NCBI GenBank assembly: GCA_002683395.1
Contig: NYTG01000059.1
Span: 48,300-55,753, forward strand
DNA length: 7,454 nucleotides
Direction: 5' to 3'
Source: Halieaceae bacterium
GTDB lineage: Bacteria > Pseudomonadota > Gammaproteobacteria > Pseudomonadales > Halieaceae
Positions 1 to 6,462 of the stretch are shown piece after piece (positions within the stretch are counted from its first letter, which is position 1; the number at the start of each line of letters is the position of its first letter). The translations under genes were made by a program, and so were the position numbers. Under the pieces are notes generated by a model that saw only the letters and a program-made list of their open reading frames with translations, ran no database searches and was not told the DNA's origin.

Positions 1-246
1 ATGAGTGCAGGGCTGCAGGAGCTCGGTTTTGAAGTGTTGCCCTCCCAAGCGAACTTTATTTTCACCCAACACACTGCGCTCCCCGGCCATCTCATCTTCG
101 ACGCCTTGCGTGACCGCGACATTCTGGTGAGGCGCTGGGATAAGCAACGTATTAAAAACTGGTTGCGCATCTCAGTGGGCACGATGGCGCAAGCTGAGCA
201 ATTGTTGGGTGTGATGCGAGAGATCGTCTCACCTGAGACTGGCTGA
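1..246 (+). CDS. hisC: Histidinol-phosphate aminotransferase, C-terminal fragment (5' end outside window)
   Basis: This is the last 81 codons of a PLP-dependent class I/II aminotransferase. HisC transfers the amino group from glutamate to imidazole-acetol phosphate, giving histidinol phosphate in cytosolic histidine biosynthesis. The fragment carries the C-terminal small-domain pattern of HisC: SQANFIF (residues 15-21), then ILVRRWD (41-47), then WLRISVGT (54-61). The arginines in the last two motifs (about R44 and R56) correspond to the substrate carboxylate/phosphate-binding arginines of the family. The full protein is usually about 350-360 residues, so the PLP-lysine domain lies before the window. 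The ATG at base 1 is therefore almost surely an internal methionine. The gene ends in TGA and converges on the KAS III gene, leaving 6 bases between the stop codons. A related aminotransferase (CobD/HisC2-like) is possible but less likely. Confidence 0.85.
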   Translation: MSAGLQELGFEVLPSQANFIFTQHTALPGHLIFDALRDRDILVRRWDKQRIKNWLRISVGTMAQAEQLLGVMREIVSPETG

Positions 247-257
247 ATCCGCTCAGC
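242..257. terminator. Short palindrome spanning two convergent stop codons; weak candidate bidirectional terminator
   Basis: GCTGA (242-246) and TCAGC (253-257) can form a 5-bp stem with a 6-base loop. The TGA of hisC sits in one arm and the TGA of the opposite-strand KAS III gene in the other, which by itself accounts for three of the five pairs. No run of T follows on either strand, so intrinsic termination is doubtful. Confidence 0.2.
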
Positions 258-1377
258 GACGGCGAAGTACGATAGACCCAATGCTGTATCCCGCGCCAAA
301 AGAACACAGCACGGCGAGATCTCCTGATACAAGATCCGCGCTATGTTTGTGGAAAGCAATGATCGAGCCGGCAGATGAGGTATTCGCATATTCATCAAGG
401 ATAGTGGGTGACTCGAGAGCGGAAGGGTCTCGTCCGAACACTTTTCGCGCGATCAGGTCGTTCATGTTCTGGTTCGCCTGATGGAGCCAGATCCGCCTGA
501 GATCGCCGGGTGATAGGTCCATCGCGGCGAGTTGAGCCGTAATCTGCTCTGCGACCGCGGGGCAGACTTCCTTGAAGACCTTTCGGCCTTCTTGAATAAA
601 CAGCTTGTCCGTTTGCCCAATGCCACGCTCATCCGCGCGGTTCAGGAAGCCAAAATTATTGCGGATGTTATTAGAAAAGAGGGTCTGCAGGCGTGTATCC
701 AATATGTCCCAGCCAGTGTCCGACTGAGCGGTTTCACTGCTTTCGATCACCACCGCGGTGGCCACATCGCCAAAAATAAAATGCGAATCGCGATCGCGAA
801 AGTTTAGGTGGCCCGTACAGATTTCCGGGTTGACCACCAAGACGCGCCGTGCGCTGCCAGACTTGACCGCATCGCTAGCCTGCTGGATGCCAAAGGTGGC
901 TGAAGAACACGCTACGTTCATGTCGAAAGCAAAGCCGCCGGCACCGAGTGCCGCCTGGACCTCGACTGCCATCGCAGGATAGGCCCGTTGCATGTTGGAA
1001 GCGGCGAGGATCACCGCGTCTAGCTGATCAGCGCCAATACCGGACTTTGCGAGCGCTTGCTCTGCTGCCTGACAGGCGATTTCGCACATCACAGATGGTT
1101 CTTCATTCGATCGTTCCGGGATCTCTGGCACCATGCGATGCGGATCAAGGATGCCAGCTTTGTTAATGACGTAGCGCGACTTGATGCCAGAGGCTTTCTC
1201 GATGAATTCAGCAGAAGAATGCGTCTTGGCTTCAATCTCCCCCTTGGCGATGTCCTCGCTGTGCTCCGTGTTAAAGAGGTCTACCCAGGCATTGAAAGAG
1301 GTGACGAGCTCTTCGTTGCTGATAGCCTCCTTTGGAGTGTAGAGCCCAGAGCCTGTAATGACTGCGGAGGCGGACAT
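253..1377 (-). CDS. Beta-ketoacyl-ACP synthase III, long form (FabH2/PA3333-like)
   Basis: This is a 374-residue cytosolic thiolase-fold enzyme. KAS III enzymes condense an acyl-CoA primer with malonyl-ACP to start fatty-acid synthesis. The Cys-His-Asn triad is intact: Cys157 in [10 protein letters not shown], His299 in WLHQANQN and Asn332 in YANTSSAG. The C-terminal glycine-rich [10 protein letters not shown] (359-368) is also family-typical. At 374 residues it is well over the roughly 317 of housekeeping FabH. The extra sequence is mostly N-terminal, around residues 25-95 (including [17 protein letters not shown] and [12 protein letters not shown]). This pattern matches the long KAS III class of Pseudomonas (PA3333, called FabH2), recalled rather than searched. 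The ATG lies 6 bases after the gltA stop with only a weak Shine-Dalgarno-like stretch, so co-transcription or translational coupling with gltA is likely. The primer preference (acetyl or longer) cannot be read from the sequence. Confidence 0.88.
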   Translation of the reverse strand: MSASAVITGSGLYTPKEAISNEELVTSFNAWVDLFNTEHSEDIAKGEIEAKTHSSAEFIEKASGIKSRYVINKAGILDPHRMVPEIPERSNEEPSVMCEIACQAAEQALAKSGIGADQLDAVILAASNMQRAYPAMAVEVQAALGAGGFAFDMNVACSSATFGIQQASDAVKSGSARRVLVVNPEICTGHLNFRDRDSHFIFGDVATAVVIESSETAQSDTGWDILDTRLQTLFSNNIRNNFGFLNRADERGIGQTDKLFIQEGRKVFKEVCPAVAEQITAQLAAMDLSPGDLRRIWLHQANQNMNDLIARKVFGRDPSALESPTILDEYANTSSAGSIIAFHKHSADLVSGDLAVLCSFGAGYSIGSIVLRRR

Positions 1378-1383
1378 CGCTTG

Positions 1384-2679
1384 TTACCGCTTATCTACCG
1401 GGATGAAGTCCCTTTGCGTTTCACCCGTATAAAGCTGACGCGGTCGACCGATTCGATAAGCGCCACCGATCATTTCGTTCCAGTGCGCAATCCAGCCAAC
1501 GGTGCGGCCAATGGCGAAAATAACCGTGAACATCGAGGTCGGAATGCCGAGGGCTTTCAAAATAATGCCCGAGTAGAAGTCGACATTGGGATACAGTTTT
1601 TTCTCGATGAAGTACTCGTCCTGTAGCGCAATTTCTTCGAGCCGCTTGGCAATTTCAAGATTCTCATCTTCGATGCCGAGCTCAGCGAGCACTTCGTCTG
1701 CTGCCTGCTTCATTACCTTGGCGCGCGGGTCGAAGTTTTTGTAAACCCTGTGACCAAAACCCATTAGCCGGAACGGATCGTCCTTGTCCTTGGCTCGCGC
1801 AATAAATTCGTCGATGCGGTCCACCGTGCCGATTTCTTCCAGCATTTTCACTACGGCTTCGTTTGCGCCGCCGTGGGAGGGTCCCCACAGTGCGGCGATG
1901 CCGGCTGCGATACAGGCAAACGGGTTCGCCTGCGAGGAGCCGGCGAGGCGTACCGTTGAGGTTGAGGCGTTTTGTTCGTGATCGGCGTGAAGCAGGAAGA
2001 TGCGGTCCATTGCACGTGCAATCGTCGGAGAGACTGTGGTGGACTCGCAGGGATTGCCAAACATCATGTGCAGGAAGTTGGCTGCGTAATCGAGATTGTT
2101 GTCCGGATACATAAAGGGTTGGCCGATCGAGAACTTATAGCTCATGGCGGCGATCGTCGGCATTTTGGCGATTAATCGAAAGGCCGCGACTTCTCGGTGC
2201 CACGGATCCGATATGTCAGTGGAATCATGGTAAAACGCAGACAGCGCGCCGACTACCCCACACATGATCGCCATGGGATGCGCGTCGCGTCGGAAGCCGT
2301 TGAAAAACGTCCTGATTTGCTCATGGACCATCGTATGGCGCGTCATGATGCCAACGAACTCGTCCTTCTGGTCAGCGGTCGGTAACTCTCCGTTCAGCAG
2401 CAGATAGCAGGTCTCGAGGTAGTCGGAATGCTCGGCCAGTTGCTCAATCGGGTAACCGCGATGAAGTAAGATACCGTTCTCACCATCGATAAACGTGATT
2501 TGTGACTCGCAAGCGGCAGTGGACGTAAAGCCGGGATCGTACGTGAAATAGCCGTTTGCGGTGAGTTTTCCTACGTCCACCACATCCGGGCCCAACGTGC
2601 CCGAGTGCACCGCCAGATCGATCGTCTTTTGGGATCCGTCCTCATGCGTGAGGCTTAGGGTCGCTTGTTTTTCAGACAT
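1384..2679 (-). CDS. gltA: Type II (hexameric) citrate synthase
   Basis: This 431-residue cytosolic enzyme condenses acetyl-CoA with oxaloacetate to citrate, the entry step of the TCA cycle. E. coli GltA has 427 residues. The catalytic residues are all present: His269 in [11 protein letters not shown], His310 in the signature [15 protein letters not shown] (307-321), and Asp367 in YPNVDFYSG. The oxaloacetate-side [14 protein letters not shown] (231-244) is complete. The N-terminal domain (1-60) and [13 protein letters not shown] segment are those of the large type II form. Residues matching the NADH allosteric site of E. coli GltA are retained: RHTM (114-117), Tyr150, Arg168, Lys172 and Cys211. 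NADH inhibition is therefore expected. It is transcribed away from sdhC, from a candidate promoter at 2713-2741, and is followed directly by the KAS III gene. The ATG at 2677-2679 fits the family N-terminus; the purine-rich AGAAGA before it is a modest ribosome binding site. Confidence 0.97.
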   Translation of the reverse strand: MSEKQATLSLTHEDGSQKTIDLAVHSGTLGPDVVDVGKLTANGYFTYDPGFTSTAACESQITFIDGENGILLHRGYPIEQLAEHSDYLETCYLLLNGELPTADQKDEFVGIMTRHTMVHEQIRTFFNGFRRDAHPMAIMCGVVGALSAFYHDSTDISDPWHREVAAFRLIAKMPTIAAMSYKFSIGQPFMYPDNNLDYAANFLHMMFGNPCESTTVSPTIARAMDRIFLLHADHEQNASTSTVRLAGSSQANPFACIAAGIAALWGPSHGGANEAVVKMLEEIGTVDRIDEFIARAKDKDDPFRLMGFGHRVYKNFDPRAKVMKQAADEVLAELGIEDENLEIAKRLEEIALQDEYFIEKKLYPNVDFYSGIILKALGIPTSMFTVIFAIGRTVGWIAHWNEMIGGAYRIGRPRQLYTGETQRDFIPVDKR

Positions 2680-2712
2680 GAGGTCTTCTACCGCAGAAAT
2701 AAAGAGGGTGCC

Positions 2713-2741
2713 AAACTAATGCTGACCGCGTGCCATGTCAA
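2713..2741 (-). promoter_or_regulatory. Candidate sigma70 promoter for gltA and the KAS III gene
   Basis: Read on the minus strand, a perfect -35 hexamer TTGACA (plus-strand 2736-2741) is followed after 17 bases by TAGTTT (2713-2718), a mediocre -10. This puts the start near 2706 and gives a leader of about 27 bases before the gltA ATG. The exact -35, ideal spacing and position support it. The weak -10 suggests dependence on an activator or modest basal strength. Confidence 0.55.
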
Positions 2742-2748
2742 TTTGAAA

Positions 2749-2778
2749 GGCGCTTTGAGGCGTGTTTCGGCGCTCGGC
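2749..2778. repeat. Three GGCG words phased at exactly 10 bp in the divergent control region
   Basis: GGCG begins at 2749, 2759 and 2769, giving three head-to-tail decamers (GGCGCTTTGA, GGCGTGTTTC, GGCGCTCGGC). Further GGCG words occur at 2776 and 2788 out of phase. The block lies between the two -35 elements, where an activator or nucleoid protein could touch one face of the helix. No known consensus was recognised. Confidence 0.35.
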
Positions 2779-2801
2779 GATGAGGGTGGCGTTCGGAGAA
2801 A

Positions 2802-2830
2802 TTGTAATCGATTGTGAGCACACCTATACT
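2802..2830 (+). promoter_or_regulatory. Candidate sigma70 promoter for sdhCDAB
   Basis: TTGTAA (2802-2807) and TATACT (2825-2830) are separated by an ideal 17 bases. The -10 matches the consensus at 5 of 6 positions and the -35 at 4 of 6. The start should fall near 2837, giving a leader of about 63 bases before the GTG of sdhC. This is the best promoter-like sequence in the region. Confidence 0.6.
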
Positions 2831-2889
2831 TCTGGCCGCGACTGGTCAGCATCAGCGACCCGATCAATGTGCAGTGACTAACAATACCT

Positions 2890-2902
2890 GAGAGTAAACG
2901 TG
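2890..2902 (+). promoter_or_regulatory. Ribosome binding site and GTG start of sdhC
   Basis: GAGAG at 2890-2894 lies 5 bases before GTG (2900-2902). An in-frame TAA at 2879-2881 closes the frame upstream, and no ATG lies between it and the conserved RPVNLDL segment. The GTG is therefore the only reasonable start. Confidence 0.7.
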
Positions 2903-3286
2903 AGACCGACTTCAAGAGATACGCGTCCAGTGAATCTGGACCTCGGCACCATTGACCTGCCGGTAACAGCCTATGCCTCCATCACCCACCGGGTGACGGG
3001 CGTGCTGATGTTTTTCGCCAGTTTCCTGCTGCTGTGGGCGCTCGATCTGAGCCTCGCTTCCGAGGCCTCTTTCAACAGCTTGGGTGATCTGCTGTCATCG
3101 CCGCTGGCGAAGGGAGTGAGTTGGGCGATTGCCTCGATCCTTACCTATCATGCGTTGGCTGGTATCAAGCACCTCATCATGGACGCGGGAATTGGAGAAA
3201 CCATGCGCGGAGGCGTCCTGGGCGCGCGAATCGTATTTGTGTCTGCGGCCATTAGCGCAGTGGTATGGGGGTTGCTGATATGGTGA
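2900..3286 (+). CDS. sdhC: Succinate dehydrogenase cytochrome b556 membrane anchor subunit
   Basis: This 128-residue inner-membrane subunit of complex II, together with SdhD, holds haem b and the quinone site that receives electrons from succinate. E. coli SdhC has 129 residues and the two align almost without gaps. Shared features are RPVNLDL (9-15), Ser27 and Arg31 of the ubiquinone site in SITHRVTGV, haem-ligand His84 in TYHALAGIKH, and His91/Asp95 in HLIMD. Three membrane helices are visible at about 22-48, 70-93 and 106-128. It starts with GTG, supported by the upstream stop and by family length. It is the first gene of sdhCDAB, and its last codons overlap the start of sdhD by 7 bases, which suggests translational coupling. 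It diverges from gltA. Confidence 0.95.
   Translation: MRPTSRDTRPVNLDLGTIDLPVTAYASITHRVTGVLMFFASFLLLWALDLSLASEASFNSLGDLLSSPLAKGVSWAIASILTYHALAGIKHLIMDAGIGETMRGGVLGARIVFVSAAISAVVWGLLIW
3267..3282 (+). promoter_or_regulatory. Ribosome binding site and ATG start of sdhD inside the sdhC end
   Basis: A G-run (GGGGG, 3267-3271) lies 8 bases before the ATG at 3280. Starting here makes the N-terminus MVTSVTSFSRTGLSDWL, which lines up with E. coli MVSNASALGRNGVHDFI. The earlier in-frame ATG at 3265 would add five residues with no family counterpart. Confidence 0.65.
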
Positions 3287-3639
3287 CCTCGGTAACAAGC
3301 TTTAGTCGCACCGGGCTATCGGATTGGCTCATTCAGCGTGTGACCTCACTGGTGCTGCTCGCATATTTTATTGTGATCGCCTACCAGTTAGTGGGTTCAG
3401 TTGACTACACTTCGTGGCGATTGTTGTTCGACCAGACGTGGATGAAGGTGTTTACCCTCATGGCTGCGTTGTCTCTTGTGGCACACAGCTGGATCGGATT
3501 GTGGTCTGTTTTTACCGACTACCTGACCGAAAGGATGTTGGGGCCAAAGGGAAATATCATCAGACTGCTCAGTCAGCTGGGGGCGTCTCTGGCGCTGCTC
3601 GGTTATGTGATTTGGGTGGTGGTCATCATCTGGAGTTGA
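3280..3639 (+). CDS. sdhD: Succinate dehydrogenase hydrophobic membrane anchor subunit
   Basis: This 119-residue inner-membrane subunit (E. coli SdhD has 115) pairs with SdhC to bind haem b and ubiquinone. In HSWIGLWSVFTDY, His69 corresponds to the haem-ligand His71 of E. coli, and Asp80-Tyr81 to the quinone-site Asp82-Tyr83. The KVFTL segment (56-60) before it is also conserved. Three hydrophobic helices are seen at about 18-40, 56-77 and 95-118. The ATG at 3280 is chosen over 3265 by alignment with the family N-terminus and by the G-rich ribosome binding site. It overlaps sdhC by 7 bases and is followed, after a 59-base gap without a clear structure, by sdhA. Confidence 0.94.
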   Translation: MVTSVTSFSRTGLSDWLIQRVTSLVLLAYFIVIAYQLVGSVDYTSWRLLFDQTWMKVFTLMAALSLVAHSWIGLWSVFTDYLTERMLGPKGNIIRLLSQLGASLALLGYVIWVVVIIWS

Positions 3640-3698
3640 GACTGCTTGGCCCGATCGAGATGACGGGTTGATACGAGCAAGCGAACTGCGTGGGATAA

Positions 3699-5471
3699 GT
3701 GAGTGTTATGAGAACGATTTCTTTTGATGGAGTCATTGTTGGCGGCGGTGGTGCTGGTATGCGTGCTGCATTGCAGTTGGCGCAGTCCGGATATAAGACC
3801 GCGGTCATCTCCAAAGTCTTTCCAACGCGGTCCCACACGGTGTCGGCTCAGGGAGGGATTACCTGTGCGATCGCTAGTGCGGATCCTGAAGACGATTGGC
3901 GTTGGCACATGTATGACACGGTAAAGGGCTCAGATTATATCGGCGATCAAGACGCGATTGAGTACATGTGCTCTGTAGGCCCTGAGGCCATTTTTGAATT
4001 GGAGCATATGGGGCTGCCGTTTTCGCGAACGGAAGAAGGCAGAATTTACCAGAGGCCTTTTGGAGGCCAGTCGAAGAACTTTGGCGAGGGTGGTCAGGCG
4101 GCAAGGACTTGCGCGGCCGCTGATCGCACCGGGCACGCACTGCTGCATACGCTGTACCAGAACAATATTAAAAATGAGACCGTGTTCTTTAATGAGTGGT
4201 TTGCAGTGGACCTAGTGAAGAATCAGGACGGAGCCGTGGTCGGTGTGATTGCCATTTGCATCGAAACCGGCGAGACGGTCTACGTTAAGTCCAAGGCGAC
4301 CGTTTTTGCGACTGGGGGCGCCGGCAGAATCTACGCTTCAACCACGAACGCCCACATCAATACCGGTGACGGGATGGGTATGGCCTTGCGGGCAGGCGTT
4401 CCTGCGCAAGACATGGAGATGTGGCAGTTTCACCCCACCGGCATCTATGGCGCCGGCACGCTGGTGACCGAGGGCTGTCGTGGAGAGGGCGGTTATCTCG
4501 TGAATAAAGACGGCGAGCGCTTCATGGAGCGTTATGCGCCGAACGCCAAGGACCTGGCGGGTCGAGATGTCGTCGCTCGGTCAATGGTTTTGGAAATTCT
4601 TGAGGGTAGGGGATGTGGCCCCAATGGGGATCACGTGAAGCTCAAGCTCGATCACCTTGGTGAGGACGTGCTCGAGTCGCGACTGCCAGGAATTTGCGAA
4701 CTTAGCCGCACTTTTGCTCATGTCGATCCGGTAAAAGAGCCGATTCCTGTTGTGCCGACCTGTCATTACATGATGGGCGGAATACCGACTAACGTTCATG
4801 GGCAGGCACTGACAGTCGATGCGAGCGGCAACGACGCGGTGATCCCGGGATTGTACGCCTGTGGCGAGGTCGCGTGCGTATCGGTGCACGGCGCTAATCG
4901 ACTGGGCGGTAATTCGCTGCTGGATCTCGTGGTGTTCGGCCGCGCTTCTGGTCTGTTTATCGAAAAGTCCCTGCGCGAGGGGATCGAATTGCGCGATGCA
5001 TCGCAGACCGACATCGATGCAGCGGGCTGTCGTCTGGAGGCCCTGAATGCGCGAGAAAGCGGTGAGCAGGTGGCGCCGTTGCGTCAGGAGCTACAGGAGA
5101 TCATGCAGAATCACTTCGGTGTGTTCCGAACCGGGGAATTCATGCGTGAAGGGATCGCCAAGTTGGACGATCTGAGGGCGCGAGTCGAAAATGTCGCGCT
5201 GGCAGATCGATCGAATGCATTTAACACCTCGCGTATCGAGTGTTTGGAGTTGCAGAACCTGTTTGAGACGGCCGAAGCGACGGCTATAGTGGCCGAGGCG
5301 CGTGACGAGAGCCGAGGTGCGCATGCTCGCGAGGATTTCACCGAGCGGGATGACGAGAATTGGTTATGCCACTCGCTGTATCACGGCGAGGATAAAAAAG
5401 TGTCGAAGCGCAGTGTGAACTTCACCCCGCAGACCGTTGAAACCTTCCAGCCCATGGCTAGAAGTTACTGA
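3699..5471 (+). CDS. sdhA: Succinate dehydrogenase flavoprotein subunit
   Basis: This 590-residue catalytic subunit of complex II on the cytoplasmic side of the membrane oxidises succinate to fumarate and passes electrons to SdhB. The N-terminal FAD-binding [10 protein letters not shown] begins near residue 15. His46 in [10 protein letters not shown] is the covalent FAD attachment site. Active-site residues are intact: His245 (QFHPTG), Thr257-Glu258 ([10 protein letters not shown]), the proton-shuttle Arg289 (AGRDVVAR), His356 (TCHYMMGG) and Arg401 ([11 protein letters not shown]). The C-terminal helical domain ends in the usual [11 protein letters not shown] and a terminal SY. The GTG at 3699 gives a product that lines up, from memory, with Pseudomonas SdhA at its first residue (MANIRTLSFD against [10 protein letters not shown]). 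The ATG at 3708, three codons in, has the better spaced Shine-Dalgarno-like AAGTGAG and cannot be excluded. sdhB follows 20 bases later. Confidence 0.97.
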   Translation: MSVMRTISFDGVIVGGGGAGMRAALQLAQSGYKTAVISKVFPTRSHTVSAQGGITCAIASADPEDDWRWHMYDTVKGSDYIGDQDAIEYMCSVGPEAIFELEHMGLPFSRTEEGRIYQRPFGGQSKNFGEGGQAARTCAAADRTGHALLHTLYQNNIKNETVFFNEWFAVDLVKNQDGAVVGVIAICIETGETVYVKSKATVFATGGAGRIYASTTNAHINTGDGMGMALRAGVPAQDMEMWQFHPTGIYGAGTLVTEGCRGEGGYLVNKDGERFMERYAPNAKDLAGRDVVARSMVLEILEGRGCGPNGDHVKLKLDHLGEDVLESRLPGICELSRTFAHVDPVKEPIPVVPTCHYMMGGIPTNVHGQALTVDASGNDAVIPGLYACGEVACVSVHGANRLGGNSLLDLVVFGRASGLFIEKSLREGIELRDASQTDIDAAGCRLEALNARESGEQVAPLRQELQEIMQNHFGVFRTGEFMREGIAKLDDLRARVENVALADRSNAFNTSRIECLELQNLFETAEATAIVAEARDESRGAHAREDFTERDDENWLCHSLYHGEDKKVSKRSVNFTPQTVETFQPMARSY

Positions 5472-5491
5472 GTTTTCAGGAGCGACCGCAA

Positions 5492-6199
5492 ATGCTACAG
5501 GTTAGCCTATACCGCTATAACCCAGAGACTGACGAAGCCCCTTACATGCAGGATTTTTCTGTCGATACGAGTGGGCGGGATTTAATGGTGCTCGACGTGT
5601 TGGAGCTCATTAAGGCAGAGTACGACGGTAGCGTGACCTATCGTCGTAGCTGTCGAGAGGGTGTATGCGGGTCCGATGGTCTTAATATGAACGGCAAAAA
5701 TGGCCTCGCTTGCGTGACGCCGCTGTCTGAGACGGTCAAGGGCGAGAAGTTGGTGATCCGACCACTGCCCGGTTTGCCGGTAATCCGCGACCTAGTCGTT
5801 GACATGAGCCTTTTTTACGCACAATACGAAAAGGTACAGCCGTACCTTCAAAACGCCTCACCCGCCCCCGCGATTGAGCGATTGCAGTCTCCAGAAGAGC
5901 GGGCGCAGCTCGACGGGCTCTATGAGTGCATCCTATGCGCCTGTTGCTCAACCAGCTGCCCCTCTTTTTGGTGGAACCCAGACCGTTTTGTCGGCCCCGC
6001 GGGGCTGCTGCAGGCCTATCGGTTTCTGGCAGATAGCCGCGACACCGCCACAGAGGAGCGTCTATCCAAACTAGACGATCCCTTCAGTGTCTTCCGGTGC
6101 CATGGCATCCAGAACTGTGTGAACGTGTGTCCGAAAGGACTCAACCCGACCAAGGCGATCGGTCACATCCGCACTATGCTGCTTAATCGCGCGACCTGA
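5492..6199 (+). CDS. sdhB: Succinate dehydrogenase iron-sulfur subunit
   Basis: This 235-residue protein (E. coli 238) carries the electron wire between the SdhA flavin and the SdhC/D quinone site. The N-terminal ferredoxin domain binds a [2Fe-2S] cluster through Cys54, Cys59, Asp62 and Cys74 (SCREGVCGSDG, GLAC). The C-terminal domain has ECILCACCSTSCP and FRCHGIQNCVNVCPKGLNP. Cys146, Cys149, Cys152 and Cys213 hold [4Fe-4S], and Cys156, Cys203 and Cys209 hold [3Fe-4S]. The Asp at the second-cluster position instead of a fourth spaced Cys is normal for proteobacterial SdhB. Quinone-site residues Pro157, Trp161 and His204 are present. AGGAG at 5478-5482, 9 bases before the ATG, is the clearest ribosome binding site in the window. 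It is the last sdh gene before a 260-base gap. Confidence 0.97.
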   Translation: MLQVSLYRYNPETDEAPYMQDFSVDTSGRDLMVLDVLELIKAEYDGSVTYRRSCREGVCGSDGLNMNGKNGLACVTPLSETVKGEKLVIRPLPGLPVIRDLVVDMSLFYAQYEKVQPYLQNASPAPAIERLQSPEERAQLDGLYECILCACCSTSCPSFWWNPDRFVGPAGLLQAYRFLADSRDTATEERLSKLDDPFSVFRCHGIQNCVNVCPKGLNPTKAIGHIRTMLLNRAT

Positions 6200-6214
6200 T
6201 TCGGGTTGAGTGAG

Positions 6215-6239
6215 GGGTGTCCCTGTGGCACCCGGACAC
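6215..6239 (+). other. Two mutually exclusive hairpins just after sdhB
   Basis: Beginning 16 bases past the sdhB stop, GGGTGTC (6215-6221) pairs with GGCACCC (6227-6233): 7 pairs, one of them G-U, with a 5-base loop. The overlapping GTGTCC (6217-6222) can instead pair with GGACAC (6234-6239), 6 pairs with an 11-base loop. No T-run follows, so it is not a standard intrinsic terminator. A role as a partial terminator, an mRNA 3'-end stabiliser or a processing site between sdh and suc messages is inference. Confidence 0.4.
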
Positions 6240-6284
6240 ATAGCTAATATTCATGATGCCCTCGAGAAAGCAGGCATACTCCAT

Positions 6285-6299
6285 ATAACTTTTGGTTAT
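6285..6299. promoter_or_regulatory. LysR-type palindrome ATAAC-N5-GTTAT upstream of sucA
   Basis: ATAAC (6285-6289), five bases, then GTTAT (6295-6299) form a perfect dyad that contains the T-N11-A pattern of LysR-type regulator boxes. It sits about 160 bases before sucA, in the sdhB-sucA gap. The half-sites recall AT-rich CysB-like boxes, but the regulator is not identified. TATAAC at 6284-6289 also resembles a -10, without a credible -35 at the proper distance. Confidence 0.35.
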
Positions 6300-6410
6300 G
6301 CATTGTACCTGCGAAAGCCCAATTGTCAGTATTGCCGCCGCTGAGCGGTTAATTTAACGCCCCAACATCCGCTCTTTTCCCTACACTCTGTAATCACTCC
6401 CGGCCCTGTA

Positions 6411-6437
6411 GTAGCGTTTGCTACCAACGGTCTGTTG
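6411..6437 (+). other. Tandem small stem-loops in the sucA leader
   Basis: GTAGC/GCTAC (6411-6415 with 6420-6424, 4-base loop) is followed with no gap by CAAC/GTTG (6425-6428 with 6434-6437, 5-base loop). Together they end about 10 bases before the sucA ribosome binding site. They may shape the leader or influence initiation, but both stems are short. Confidence 0.25.
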
Positions 6438-6447
6438 TCGGGTAGTC

Positions 6448-6462
6448 AAGGGGGCGAACGTG
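6448..6462 (+). promoter_or_regulatory. Ribosome binding site and GTG start of sucA
   Basis: AAGGGGG (6448-6454) lies 5 bases before GTG (6460-6462). The frame is closed upstream by TAG at 6412-6414 and has no ATG before residue 10. The conserved N-terminal segment begins soon after the GTG, so this start is well supported. Confidence 0.7.

Larger units (their letters stand above)
2719..2852. repeat. 9-bp inverted repeat flanking the divergent gltA/sdhC promoters
   Basis: ATGCTGACC at 2719-2727 and GGTCAGCAT at 2844-2852 are exact reverse complements. Each promoter therefore carries the word GGTCAGCAT in its own reading direction. In gltA it sits directly upstream of the -10, inside the spacer. 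In sdhC it lies just past the expected start site. It may be a shared regulator site, but one such 9-mer pair in a 220-base region is only mildly unlikely by chance. Confidence 0.35.

Noticed and set aside
1..3. ATG at base 1 as a true start of a small 81-residue gene
   Set aside because: The sequence is the C-terminal domain of HisC. The window edge cuts the gene and the methionine is internal.
1057..1626. A 189-codon plus-strand open frame opposite KAS III and the end of gltA
   Set aside because: It is fully antisense to two well-conserved enzymes with intact catalytic residues, and its product shows no recognisable domain.
2688..2915. A 75-codon minus-strand open frame running through the divergent control region and ending just before gltA
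   Set aside because: It would start inside sdhC and runs through both candidate promoters. The proposed gltA promoter lies within it, so the likely gltA message would not carry it whole. Composition and sequence give no domain.
3265..3279. An earlier in-frame ATG for sdhD at 3265
   Set aside because: It adds MGVAD with no counterpart in the family, whereas the ATG at 3280 aligns with the known SdhD N-terminus.
6323..6355. TTGTCA (6323-6328) and TAATTT (6350-6355) as a sucA promoter
   Set aside because: The 21-base spacer is too long for a normal sigma70 promoter, and no better pair was found in the gap. TGTAAT at 6389-6394 also lacks a suitable -35.
6338..6355. CCGC-TGA-GCGG hairpin followed by TTAATTT as an intrinsic terminator
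   Set aside because: The stem is only 4 pairs with a 3-base loop, and the following tract is mixed A/T instead of a T-run.
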